From: Pseudomonadota bacterium
GTDB lineage: Bacteria; Pseudomonadota; Alphaproteobacteria; Sphingomonadales; Sphingomonadaceae
Assembly (NCBI GenBank): GCA_039818985.1
Contig: JBCBSU010000002.1
Span: 434,001 to 498,000, forward strand
Direction of reading: 5' to 3'
Length of the DNA stretch: 64,000 bases
A model generated the notes under the pieces. It worked only from the letters and a program-made list of their open reading frames with translations, ran no database searches and was not told the DNA's origin. A program made the translations under genes and the position numbers. Positions 56,780 through 64,000 of this stretch are shown here, one piece after another (position 1 is the first letter of the stretch; each line of letters begins with the position of its first letter).

Positions 56780-58402
56780 TCAGGCTGCGCGGCGGATTTT
56801 CGGATCGGTACCGGTTTTGTCGCTATCATCATCACCGCTTGCCGCGTTGCCGCTGGCAATCCGTCCGCCATCGACTTTCTGCGGCACCGCACGTTCGGAC
56901 TGCAGCGCAATCTTCTGACCTTCGGTCAGCATGCGCTCGGCGCCTTCATCACCAGATTCATGATATTCGGCGTCTTCATTGACATTCCAGATATTGTAGA
57001 CCCGCTCACCGGCAGCGATATTCTCGACCGTCAGCATCGCGGTCATCATCGCATGGTCCTGATTATTGTAGCGGTGCATACCGTTGCGGCCGACCATGTG
57101 CAGCGTCGGATAGCGTGCTTCCAGATCGGCGCGCATCGTCTCGACATTGGCCTCATATTCATCGTCATAGACCGGATAGGCCTTTTCCTGACGCACCACC
57201 GCGCCGCCAACCACCTGTTCGGGGCGGCACAGGCCGAGAATGGCCATTTCGCGCTTGGCTTGCTCGATCAGCTCATCATCACTCGAAGACCAAAGGCCGT
57301 CGCCCTCGAAACAGAAATATTCGAGGCCAACACAGGCCATATCGTCATGCGGCACCATTTCGGGCGACCAGCTGCGGAAATTCTGCACCCGGCCGACCTG
57401 GACCCGGTCGTCATGGATATAGATCCAGTTATCGGGAAACAGGTCTTCGGACTTGACCATCAGTGCGACGGTCAGGAAGTCACGATAGTTGAGCTTTTTC
57501 GCCTCGAGCGATGACTCCGGCAAAGGATGGATACGTGCCGACAGTTCGCGCATCGGCGCCGAGCTGATGACATGTTTTGCGGTTATCACCGTGCCGCCAT
57601 CGCTGGAATCGGTGGACATACGCCAATTGCCATCGGCATCCTGGGCGAGCTGTTTGAGGGCATGGCCCATCATCACATTGTTGCCCTTGTCTTCGACAAA
57701 ATCGCGTGCGGCATCCCACATCATGCCCGGGCCAAGCCGCGGATAGCGGAAGGTTTCGAGCAGGGTTTTGACTTCCTGTCCGTCATTGGGCTTTTTATTG
57801 AGGCCGAGCGAGCGCTTCAGACCGTCGGTTACCGCGTTCCACAGCGACAGACCCTTGATGCGCTGCGCTGCCCAGTCCGCCGACATTTCATCGCACGGCA
57901 TGCCCCACACCTTTTCGGTATAGGTCTTGAAGAAGATCGAGTAGAGTTTGTAGCCGAACTGGTTGACCACCCAGTCCTCGAAGCTCTTCACGTCCTTTTT
58001 CGGGAACAGCTTCCAGCGTGCATAGCTTGCCATGCACAATGTCGACCGCCAGATGCCGAGATTCCACAGCGCCTCGAAAGCGCGCAGCGGATAGCTGTAG
58101 AATTTGCCCTCATAGAAGATCCGGCTCATGCGCGGGCGCTGAATGAAGTCATCCGGCAGGATCTCGTTCCACAGATCAACCACTTCCTGGCTCTTCGAGA
58201 AAAAGCGGTGGCCGCCAATGTCGAAACGATAGCCGTCAAATTCGACGGTGCGGCTGATGCCGCCGACATATTTCTCGTCCTTTTCGATTACCGTTACCGA
58301 ATAGCCTTTCTTGCTGAGCAGATAGGCTGCGGTCAGGCCGGCGGGACCGGCACCGATAATGGCGACATCGACGCTATTCTGGGTATTTTTGCTGGCGGTC
58401 AT
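56780..58402 (-). CDS. UDP-galactopyranose-mutase-like FAD oxidoreductase
   Basis: A 540-residue flavoprotein. The N-terminal Rossmann motif is [18 protein letters not shown], followed by [17 protein letters not shown] and [24 protein letters not shown]. Late in the chain are [16 protein letters not shown]-like and [16 protein letters not shown], the C-terminal FAD contact of this family. A polar tail of about 55 residues is extra. Relatives include UDP-galactopyranose mutase and other sugar-nucleotide or amine oxidases; the substrate is not certain. A ribosome site GGGAGCAAAAGAG precedes the ATG. It is the first gene of a three-gene glycan-like operon. Confidence 0.82.
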   Translation of the reverse strand: MTASKNTQNSVDVAIIGAGPAGLTAAYLLSKKGYSVTVIEKDEKYVGGISRTVEFDGYRFDIGGHRFFSKSQEVVDLWNEILPDDFIQRPRMSRIFYEGKFYSYPLRAFEALWNLGIWRSTLCMASYARWKLFPKKDVKSFEDWVVNQFGYKLYSIFFKTYTEKVWGMPCDEMSADWAAQRIKGLSLWNAVTDGLKRSLGLNKKPNDGQEVKTLLETFRYPRLGPGMMWDAARDFVEDKGNNVMMGHALKQLAQDADGNWRMSTDSSDGGTVITAKHVISSAPMRELSARIHPLPESSLEAKKLNYRDFLTVALMVKSEDLFPDNWIYIHDDRVQVGRVQNFRSWSPEMVPHDDMACVGLEYFCFEGDGLWSSSDDELIEQAKREMAILGLCRPEQVVGGAVVRQEKAYPVYDDEYEANVETMRADLEARYPTLHMVGRNGMHRYNNQDHAMMTAMLTVENIAAGERVYNIWNVNEDAEYHESGDEGAERMLTEGQKIALQSERAVPQKVDGGRIASGNAASGDDDSDKTGTDPKIRRAA

Positions 58403-58464
58403 CTCTTTTGCTCCCTGCTCCCAATCCGGGGTTGACCAAGGGAGTGAAGGAAAACTTCTAAGAG

Positions 58465-58472
58465 ATGGTTAA
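58465..58472 (-). promoter_or_regulatory. TTAACCAT motif upstream of the FAD oxidoreductase gene
   Basis: The minus strand reads TTAACCAT about 62 bases upstream of the flavoprotein ATG, another possible CtrA-type half-site. Confidence 0.25.
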
Positions 58473-58576
58473 CGCGGCGTTATGAATTTGGTTTTTGCGG
58501 CAATGCATTGCCGTTTTTACATCTGTCTGATCTTTGGCTGTGTATTTTGCTTGTCCGAATTTCCCTTACGGGAAAT

Positions 58577-58664
58577 CGCCGCACCGGCCCGCACCCCCAC
58601 CCGGCCTCCCAATCCAGATTACTATGCGTTGGGAGGCCGGGTGGGGGTGCGGGCCGGTGCGGCG
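58577..58664. repeat. Perfect 36-bp inverted repeat
   Basis: The arms 58577-58612 and 58629-58664 are exact inverted copies around a 16-base spacer. The arm begins CGCCGCACCGGCCCGCACCC and ends GGCCTCCCAA. It lies in the gap between rlmE (minus) and the FAD-protein gene (minus). No T-run follows either arm, so a simple terminator is unlikely. It would form a very stable hairpin in either transcript. Confidence 0.95.
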
Positions 58665-58696
58665 CCTGAGGCGAAGCCGAAGGAGTACACCACTAT

Positions 58697-59380
58697 CTAT
58701 CCGTTCGGACCAACCTTGAATTTCTGGGCAATTACATACCATTCGGACGAGCCTTTGCGGCTGGCCGGGGGCTTGGCGTGTTTGACGCTGGTGAAATGGC
58801 GTTTGAGCCTGGCCAGCAATGCACTATCGGTGCCGCCGGCAAAGACCTTGGCGACAAAGGCACCACCGGGTGCGAGATTTTCGATCGCGAAATCCGCCGC
58901 CGCCTCGACCAGCCCCATGGTGCGCAGATGGTCGGTCTGTTTGTGGCCCACCGTATTTGCCGCCATATCGGAGAGCACCAGATCGGGCGCCGCGCCCAGC
59001 GCCTGGCTGATCATCTCCGGCGCGTCGTCCGCCATGAAATCATGCTCGAATATCGTCACGCCCTCTATTGGCTCGGTGGGCAACAGGTCGATACCGACCA
59101 CTTCTGCCTTGGGTGATAATATCCGTACCAGCTGTGCCCAGCCACCGGGTGCGATGCCGAGATCGACAACATGGCGTGCCTGGCGGACAAAATTGAAGCG
59201 TTCGTCGAGTTCGGCAAGCTTATAGGCGGCACGTGATCGATAGCCATCGGCTTTGGCCCGTTTGACATAGGGATCGTTGAGCTGGCGGGTCAGCCAGCGC
59301 GCCGAGGATTCCTTGCGACCACGATTTTTGCGCAGCCGCTTTTCCGAATCGGCGCGGCCACGCTTTCCCGAACGTGTCAT
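58697..59380 (-). CDS. rlmE: 23S rRNA (uridine-2552 2'-O)-methyltransferase RlmE
   Basis: Methylates U2552 of 23S rRNA. The 227-residue protein has a basic N-terminal tail (MTRSGKRGRADSEKRLRKN). The RlmE/FtsJ core follows: SRAAYKLAELDERF (catalytic Lys), HVVDLGIAPGGWAQL (SAM motif), VVGIDLLP, LVLSDMAANTVG (catalytic Asp) and a last Lys/Glu pair near KPPASRKGSSEWYVI. The ATG at 59380 has AAGGGG upstream; the longer frame to 59494 is inside ppx. Confidence 0.95.
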   Translation of the reverse strand: MTRSGKRGRADSEKRLRKNRGRKESSARWLTRQLNDPYVKRAKADGYRSRAAYKLAELDERFNFVRQARHVVDLGIAPGGWAQLVRILSPKAEVVGIDLLPTEPIEGVTIFEHDFMADDAPEMISQALGAAPDLVLSDMAANTVGHKQTDHLRTMGLVEAAADFAIENLAPGGAFVAKVFAGGTDSALLARLKRHFTSVKHAKPPASRKGSSEWYVIAQKFKVGPNG

Positions 59381-59384
59381 GCGC

Positions 59385-60659
59385 TTACCCCTTTTTGGCG
59401 TTACGGCGGCGCGCGCGTCCGGATGCGCGATTGCGTGGCGGTTTGCCATTGGCGGCGCGCTTGCGCTGCCCGGTGCTGCGGGCAGGTACCGCATTGGTCG
59501 CCATCAGCGCGCGCAATATCCCTTCGCGGATGCCGCGATCCGCCACGCCCAGCCGTTCGGCGGGCCAGATATCGAGAATTGCTTCCAATATCGCGCAGCC
59601 CGCAATCACCAGATCGGCGCGCTCATGACCGATACACGGCACATCGCGACGTTCATCGACATGCATGGCGCCGAGCCGCTGGCTGATCTCGCGCATCGAT
59701 TCTGCTGGCACGATCAGGCCGTCAATGGCCGCGCGGTTATAGCAGGGCAGTTTGAGATGCAGGCTCGCCAATGTGGTTACCGTGCCGCTGGTGCCCAGCA
59801 TGCGATAGCTGTCACCGGCATTATGCGGCAGGCGCTCGGCAAATTCGCTGAAGCTCTCCAGCGCCCGGGTCCGCATGGCGGAATATCCGGCAATGCGGCT
59901 GGCTTCGCTGCAGCTGTCTATCCGTACGCTTTCGGTGAGCGATACCACACCCCATGGCACGCTGACCCAGTCGCGGATTTCAGGCGCATTGCCATCAGTG
60001 TCGATCAGCACCAGCTCGGTCGAGCCACCGCCAATATCGAAGATCAGCGCCGGACCCTGACCCGGTTCGAGCAGGATATGACAGCCCAGCACCGCCAGCC
60101 GCGCCTCTTCCTCGGCGCTGATAATGTCGAGCATGATCCCGGTCTCGCGGCGCACCCGCTCGATAAACTCCTCGCCATTGCCGGCGCGGCGACAGGCTTC
60201 GGTGGCGACCGAGCGCGCTAGGCAGACATTGCGACGCTTCAGCTTGTCGGCACAGACCGAGAGCGCCGCCACGGCGCGATCCATCGCCTGCTGGCTCAGC
60301 CTGCCATTGGTGGCCAGCCCTTCGCCGAGGCGCACAACGCGCGAAAAGGCATCGACGACGACAAAGCTGTCACCGGCGGGCTTGGCGATCAGCAGGCGGC
60401 AATTATTGGTGCCAAGATCAATCGCGGCATAGGCGCGCCGGGCCCTGGCTGGCCTGGGCATCGGCCCCGGCCGCCCAAGCTGGCCATGGGCAGCCGCCGG
60501 ACGGGCGTCGCCATTGCTATGCTGCCGATTATTATGGGTCCGGGATTGTGACGCTTTCCCGTTTTGTAGCTCTGCATCCGTGTCGCCCGGCCCGTCTTCG
60601 ATATTGCGCGCGCCGTCATGGCTGGCCTCGGATGCCATGGGCGTGTTTCGCTCCACCAT
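59385..60659 (-). CDS. Ppx/GppA family phosphatase
   Basis: An exopolyphosphatase or guanosine pentaphosphate phosphatase of the actin-like ATPase fold. The 424-residue protein has YAAIDLGTNNCRLLIAKP (phosphate 1), ARSVATEACRRAGN, ISAEEEARLAVLG, LIFDIGGGSTELVLID and LGTSGTVTTLASL. A 65-residue Gln/Arg/Pro-rich N-terminal stretch precedes the domain, and the tail is basic. Whether it prefers polyphosphate or pppGpp is not clear. The start could lie later, near residue 67. It runs 4 bases upstream of rlmE, a pair common in alphaproteobacteria. Confidence 0.9.
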   Translation of the reverse strand: MVERNTPMASEASHDGARNIEDGPGDTDAELQNGKASQSRTHNNRQHSNGDARPAAAHGQLGRPGPMPRPARARRAYAAIDLGTNNCRLLIAKPAGDSFVVVDAFSRVVRLGEGLATNGRLSQQAMDRAVAALSVCADKLKRRNVCLARSVATEACRRAGNGEEFIERVRRETGIMLDIISAEEEARLAVLGCHILLEPGQGPALIFDIGGGSTELVLIDTDGNAPEIRDWVSVPWGVVSLTESVRIDSCSEASRIAGYSAMRTRALESFSEFAERLPHNAGDSYRMLGTSGTVTTLASLHLKLPCYNRAAIDGLIVPAESMREISQRLGAMHVDERRDVPCIGHERADLVIAGCAILEAILDIWPAERLGVADRGIREGILRALMATNAVPARSTGQRKRAANGKPPRNRASGRARRRNAKKG

Positions 60660-60823
60660 GGCCTATACTCTGCTGTTATCAGGGTGGAAAATACCACCTC
60701 CACTTGCTATTGAGCCTAGCCGCTCGAACGGATTCCCGCAACCATTTTGCCGGGTCTGGTGCTGCAATCGCGATGGCGACGGCTTGACAGGCCGAAACGC
60801 ACGCGATAGTGGGCCGCCTCCAT

Positions 60824-60897
60824 TGCCCCGTCGTCTAATGGCAAGACTACGGACTCTGACTCCGTCAATCGAGGTTCGAATCCTCGCGGGGCATCCA
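60824..60897 (+). tRNA. tRNA-Gln (anticodon CTG)
   Basis: The acceptor strands TGCCCCG (60824-60830) and CGGGGCA (60887-60893) pair. The discriminator is T and CCA is encoded. The D-arm, anticodon stem ACGGA/TCCGT with loop CTCTGAC (anticodon CTG) and T-loop TTCGAATC are in place. It lies between the ppx region and the TPR lipoprotein, which read on the minus strand. Confidence 0.96.
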
Positions 60898-60953
60898 GCC
60901 TTCTTCTCGCTATCACGGCACCATACGCATCTGCGCAGGCAATTGGTTGCCCA

Positions 60954-62006
60954 TTATAGCTGCAGCGTTTCCAGCTTTTCCCTCGCCGCGTCGTCATCGG
61001 GCACAATGGCGAGCAGTCGTTCGAGCCGGGCGATGGCGATTTCGCGGTTGTCCAGCTTTTCGGCAATCTCCGCCGACAGCGCCAGACCCGGCGGATAGTC
61101 ATGGATATAGTCGGGCATTGCCTGCAATATATCATTGGCGCGGCGATAATCACCCTGGGCATTGGCGAGGCGCGCCTTCTGGAATTGGAGAAAGGCGAAG
61201 CCCGGATGCTGGGTTTCGGCATCGGTGATGACTTGCGCCGCTGCATCATAATTGCCGGCATCAATCTCCAGCCCGGCGATATTGGCCAGCGGGACGGCGT
61301 GATTCGGGAAGCGCTTTGCCAGATCGGCATAGGTGGATCTGGCAGCCTCCAGATCATCGTCATGGATTTCGACTTCGGCCTTGAGAAGCAGCGCTTCATA
61401 ATTGCCAGCGTCGCGATCCAATGCCGCCTGCATCGCCTCGCGAACAATGTCCCAGTCGCCCAGATTCACCGCATGGCGTCCGACCAGCGCATGGATATCG
61501 GCATTGTCGTCATGCCGCTCCAGCGCCTCGGCGAACAGCTCGGGATGGTCATCAATGCTGTCATTTTCCATATGCCCCCAGAGCAGCATGCGATAGCCTT
61601 GGCCGCCGCGCTGGTCCGGGTCTATTGCCTCGATCCGGTCTATCGCCTGTTGCGGCAGACCGCGTACAATATCGCCATGTGCCCTCAGGGCGGCACGACT
61701 GGCGGCGTCGATGCCGGTATCGGAAATCTTCGCCACCGCAGCTTGTGCCGCAATGCCATCGCCCAGCGCCAGCATGGTGCGGGCATAGAGCAGGTTGGCG
61801 GCATCGCTATCGGGTGTCTCGCCGAGTATGTTGAGCAGATGGATACGCGCGGTGCGAAAGTCCCTGTCGGCAAAGGCCGTCTGGGCATCGCCGATATCTG
61901 ATGGCGGTGCACCGGTGCCGCAGCCGGCGATAGCTGCCGTCAAAAACAGTGGCGCCAGTCGCAAAATTCCCAGGCGGGCAGGGCGTTCTTTGGTCGACGC
62001 AATCAT
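60954..62006 (-). CDS. TPR-repeat lipoprotein
   Basis: A 350-residue secreted protein. From the ATG at 62006 a signal peptide ends with the lipobox LTAAIAGC, so the mature protein should be lipidated at Cys about 28. The rest is a series of tetratricopeptide-like helical pairs (SDAANLLYARTMLALGDG, NYEALLLKAEVEIHDDDLE, NYDAAAQVITDAETQHPG). Envelope TPR lipoproteins often scaffold complexes, but no partner is evident. An ATG at 62042 is an alternative start; neither has a clear ribosome site. Confidence 0.82.
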   Translation of the reverse strand: MIASTKERPARLGILRLAPLFLTAAIAGCGTGAPPSDIGDAQTAFADRDFRTARIHLLNILGETPDSDAANLLYARTMLALGDGIAAQAAVAKISDTGIDAASRAALRAHGDIVRGLPQQAIDRIEAIDPDQRGGQGYRMLLWGHMENDSIDDHPELFAEALERHDDNADIHALVGRHAVNLGDWDIVREAMQAALDRDAGNYEALLLKAEVEIHDDDLEAARSTYADLAKRFPNHAVPLANIAGLEIDAGNYDAAAQVITDAETQHPGFAFLQFQKARLANAQGDYRRANDILQAMPDYIHDYPPGLALSAEIAEKLDNREIAIARLERLLAIVPDDDAAREKLETLQL

Positions 62007-62048
62007 GCATCTATGGATAGCGCGATTTGATGAAGAATCCATAAAATA

Positions 62049-62077
62049 AGGGGGCCGAACACAGATCCGGCCCCCTT
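62049..62077 (-). terminator. Rho-independent terminator after the PEP-CTERM gene
   Basis: AGGGGGCCG (62049-62057) pairs with CGGCCCCCT (62068-62076), with a loop around GATCTGTGTT on the minus strand, followed by TTATTTT. It lies 27 bases downstream of the PEP-CTERM gene. Confidence 0.8.
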
Positions 62078-62103
62078 GTGATTATTGGTATGGCGAAAAA
62101 AGC

Positions 62104-62649
62104 TCAGTCGCGCTTTTTCTTCAGCAGTCGCCGACCGCCGACCAGGCCGCCTGCCCCCAGACCGAAGAGCAGCAATGCTCCCGGTGCCGGAACCGGTGTG
62201 CCGCCGGTCGAACCACCCGAAGAACCGCCCGTGCTGGTGCTGGTCGAGGTTGATGTGCTCGAGCTGGTGCTGGTCGACGACGAAGTCGAGGTCGAACCGC
62301 CGGTCGAGGTCGAGCTGGTTGAGCCACCGGTACTGGTGCTGGTCGAGCTCGAAGTGCTGGTCGATCCACCGGTGCTGGTGCTGGTCGATCCGCCCGAGGA
62401 ACTTTTTGACCCGCCCGAAGAACTTTTGGAGCCACCGGAAGAACTTTTTGAGCCGCATTTACGCGACCAGCGGCTGCATTTGCTGCTCTTCGACCAACCA
62501 TAGCCACCGCCGAAGAAGAAGCTGCTCTTCGAGGTTTTGGTGGTGCTTTTGGCATGAGCGGTTTCGGTGGTTGCCGCCATGGTGCCAGCCGCGCTGACCG
62601 CCATCATTGAGCCGATCGCAACAGCCTTGGTGAGTTTTGCGTATTTCAT
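62104..62649 (-). CDS. PEP-CTERM-type exported Ser/Thr/Gly-rich protein
   Basis: A 181-residue protein: signal peptide to about residue 33 (cut after AHA), then a segment with two Cys and many Lys, Ser and Trp (WSKSSKCSRWSRKCG). About 80 residues of Ser/Thr/Gly repeats follow (GGSKSSS and GGSTSTS units). The C-terminal sorting module has the short motif TPVPAPG, a membrane helix ALLLFGLGAGGLVGG and a basic tail RRLLKKKRD. This is the PEP-CTERM layout, where an exosortase would cleave and anchor the protein. The repeat region is likely glycosylated or disordered. No exosortase gene is in the window. Confidence 0.82.
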   Translation of the reverse strand: MKYAKLTKAVAIGSMMAVSAAGTMAATTETAHAKSTTKTSKSSFFFGGGYGWSKSSKCSRWSRKCGSKSSSGGSKSSSGGSKSSSGGSTSTSTGGSTSTSSSTSTSTGGSTSSTSTGGSTSTSSSTSTSSSTSTSTSTSTGGSSGGSTGGTPVPAPGALLLFGLGAGGLVGGRRLLKKKRD

Positions 62650-62824
62650 TGCACGCCCTTTTTCATCATTGCCGGTTCGGTGCAGAACTTAACTCGTTCC
62701 GCATGTGTAAGGGTAAAGCATGTGCCATGCCAGAGTCAGGAAAATCCCGGATTTCCTGGGCTCAGAAGGGTTAATGGCTTTGCGCAGACACACCGATTTG
62801 TCAAAAATTCCGACATACATGCCG

Positions 62825-63493
62825 TTACGTCCAGATACCCAGCATATGTGCATAGGGCGTGATATGGGTTTCGGCGTATTTCTGAAATTTCTCCGCCTTT
62901 TTCGGATGTGGGAAATGGTTGCCGCTGATCGACACCCGTTTTTCGGTGCTCATATTGCGCTTTGTGTAATGCGGCGCATAGGAGGGGAAAAGCAGCAATG
63001 TGCCGACTTCCGGCTCGAGCTGCACATGGTTGCGCCGTGCCACTGCGTCGAGGACGAAGACGATGGCCCCGCTATTTTCCGGATAATTGGTATAATAGAC
63101 CCAGGACACGCCATCGGGCCAGTCATCGCGGATATGGGTGTGATAATCGGTATTCTGACCCGGATTGAGGATATGGCCCCAGGTCTCGCAGTCGTCCAGA
63201 TCCTCGAAATGCGGATTCATCCGGCGGATAAAGGCATCAATACGGCGCAGCAGCTTTGCCACTTCCGGATGGTCATAGGGGAGCAGCGAGTCTTCCGACT
63301 TGGTGTCGTTGATATCGGTCGAGCGGCGGTCAGCCTCCTTGGCCACCACTGCCTTGGTAATGGCTTCATTGTCGAGATCGCGGCCAATCGGAACGCGCAG
63401 ATGCCCGACCGAGAGCAACGGTTCGTAATAGGCAAACGGGTCTTGCTCGAATGAAATCAGACCGGGCAGCTCGATCGGCGACATATGGGTCAT
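62825..63493 (-). CDS. Putative 2OG-Fe(II) oxygenase family protein
   Basis: A 222-residue protein similar to a small oxygenase family (TIGR02466-like). The iron-site pattern shows HILNPGQNTDYHTHIRDDWPDG (His/Asp cluster) and LLLFPSYAPHYTKRNMSTEKRVSISGNHF with a His then an Arg/Ser 2-oxoglutarate contact. The substrate is unknown. I chose the ATG at 63493 because AGGA lies about eight bases upstream; TTG at 63508 and ATGs at 63499 and 63484 are alternatives. It diverges from the lyase gene on the plus strand. Confidence 0.78.
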   Translation of the reverse strand: MTHMSPIELPGLISFEQDPFAYYEPLLSVGHLRVPIGRDLDNEAITKAVVAKEADRRSTDINDTKSEDSLLPYDHPEVAKLLRRIDAFIRRMNPHFEDLDDCETWGHILNPGQNTDYHTHIRDDWPDGVSWVYYTNYPENSGAIVFVLDAVARRNHVQLEPEVGTLLLFPSYAPHYTKRNMSTEKRVSISGNHFPHPKKAEKFQKYAETHITPYAHMLGIWT

Positions 63494-63628
63494 GGGCATT
63501 TTCCTCAACTCGCATCCTCACCAACGGATTAACGACAAGCGTTTAACTTTTGGTTTAACCCTGACCTTGCTGGTGCGGTGGTGCGGCTTTCGATTGACCG
63601 CGCTGTTTATGCGGGTCAGAAGTGGCGC

Positions 63629-64000
63629 ATGGCCGATACACTAGCCGCCCATGACCATCGCCCGCGTCGCAGCGCGCTCTATATGCCGGCGGGCAATGCC
63701 CGGGCACTGGAAAAGGCGCGCGGCCTCGATGCCGATATAGTGATTTTCGACCTTGAAGATGCGGTTGCGCCCGATGCCAAGGCCGCAGCGCGCGAAACGC
63801 TGGCGGCGGCGCTTGCGGACAATGCGGGCTATGGTCATCGCGAACTGGTGCTGCGGGTCAATGGCCGCGCCACGCAATGGTTTGCCGATGATCTGGCATT
63901 GGCGGCGACGTTGCCCGTCGATGCGCTGCTGCTGCCCAAAGCCGATAGCGAGGAAGATGTGCGCGTCTTTGCGGAGAGCATGCAGGCCATGGGTGTCGCC
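63629..64000 (+). CDS. CitE/HpcH-type CoA-ester lyase (cut by window edge)
   Basis: The first 124 codons of an aldolase-superfamily enzyme. The motifs RRSALYMPAGNARALEKAR (start of the CitE barrel), DADIVIFDLEDAVAPDAKAAAR (metal-binding Glu/Asp) and LVLRVNGRATQWFADDLA are typical of citrate-lyase beta/malyl-CoA lyase proteins. The exact substrate (citramalyl-CoA, malyl-CoA, other) cannot be decided without the C-terminus. It starts 135 bases from the divergent oxygenase gene and the frame runs off the end. Confidence 0.9.
   Translation, partial: MADTLAAHDHRPRRSALYMPAGNARALEKARGLDADIVIFDLEDAVAPDAKAAARETLAAALADNAGYGHRELVLRVNGRATQWFADDLALAATLPVDALLLPKADSEEDVRVFAESMQAMGVA

Noticed and set aside
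62181-62480. Tandem repeats at 62.2-62.5 kb as a CRISPR or satellite
   Set aside because: The repeats are in frame and encode the Ser/Thr/Gly region of the PEP-CTERM protein. There are no spacers.

Overview
The window is GC-rich chromosomal DNA from an alphaproteobacterium, most likely of the order Sphingomonadales (Sphingomonadaceae/Erythrobacteraceae type). The main support is the gene order parB-parA-rsmG-mnmG-mnmE and rho-hemJ-hemE followed, across a 350-bp gap, by ppsR-maf-aroE-coaE-dnaQ. This is the classic alphaproteobacterial replication-origin neighbourhood. Two perfect 16-bp parS sites, small lineage-typical families (DUF6489, DUF1491), a long TonB-dependent receptor and a PEP-CTERM-type protein fit the same group. 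Genes left of about 39.56 kb mostly read on the minus strand and those just right of 39.91 kb on the plus strand, as expected for replichores diverging from an origin between hemE and ppsR.

Layout. 0-3.6 kb: edge of a DUF4345 membrane protein, a TonB-dependent receptor and a divergent TetR-type regulator. 3.6-12.5 kb: cytochrome b561, metX-metW (methionine), hisC-tyrA (histidine/aromatic amino acids), an acyltransferase, a YdcF-type protein, ftsE-ftsX and a zinc-ribbon membrane protein. 12.8 kb: tRNA-Leu(GAG). 13.0-22.3 kb: two giant genes in one operon, a trifunctional propionyl-CoA synthase (pcs) and a bifunctional malonyl-CoA reductase (mcr). These are the signature enzymes of the 3-hydroxypropionate route. 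22.5-26.9 kb: a chaperone/usher-like surface-fibre locus with a DUF4402 subunit. 27.2-34.2 kb: parAB, rsmG, mnmG, a phosphotransferase, mnmE and DUF6489. 34.3-35.8 kb: dienelactone hydrolase and an AT-richer two-gene insert ending in a small retropepsin-like protein. 35.8-39.6 kb: TerC-type protein, rho, hemJ, hemE. 39.56-39.91 kb: predicted oriC.

39.9-46.6 kb: ppsR-maf-aroE-coaE-dnaQ, hpf-ptsN, a thioesterase, DUF1491 and a SleB-type cell-wall hydrolase. 46.7-49.7 kb: an intergenic repeat, dapD, a HAD nucleotidase and queG. 49.8-54.5 kb: an ABC exporter pair, a CYP153-like cytochrome P450, msrB and a glyoxalase-fold protein. 54.5-58.4 kb: a cell-surface glycan operon (UDP-galactopyranose-mutase-like flavoprotein, GtrA, GT-C-like membrane protein). 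58.6 kb: a perfect 36-bp inverted repeat. 58.7-64 kb: rlmE-ppx, tRNA-Gln(CTG), a TPR lipoprotein, a Ser/Thr/Gly-rich PEP-CTERM protein, a 2OG-Fe(II) oxygenase-like protein and the start of a CitE/HpcH-type lyase.

How the parts work together. Acetyl-CoA carboxylase supplies malonyl-CoA. Mcr reduces it to 3-hydroxypropionate, and Pcs activates, dehydrates and reduces that to propionyl-CoA. Rejoining central metabolism needs propionyl-CoA carboxylase and methylmalonyl-CoA mutase, which are not in this window, so only the first half of the route is shown here. Homologues of both enzymes are already known from the sphingomonad Erythrobacter sp. NAP1, so the pair is striking but not new. The least described locus is probably the DUF4402/chaperone/usher-like set, followed by the retropepsin pair. 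All functional calls are read from sequence motifs without database searches.
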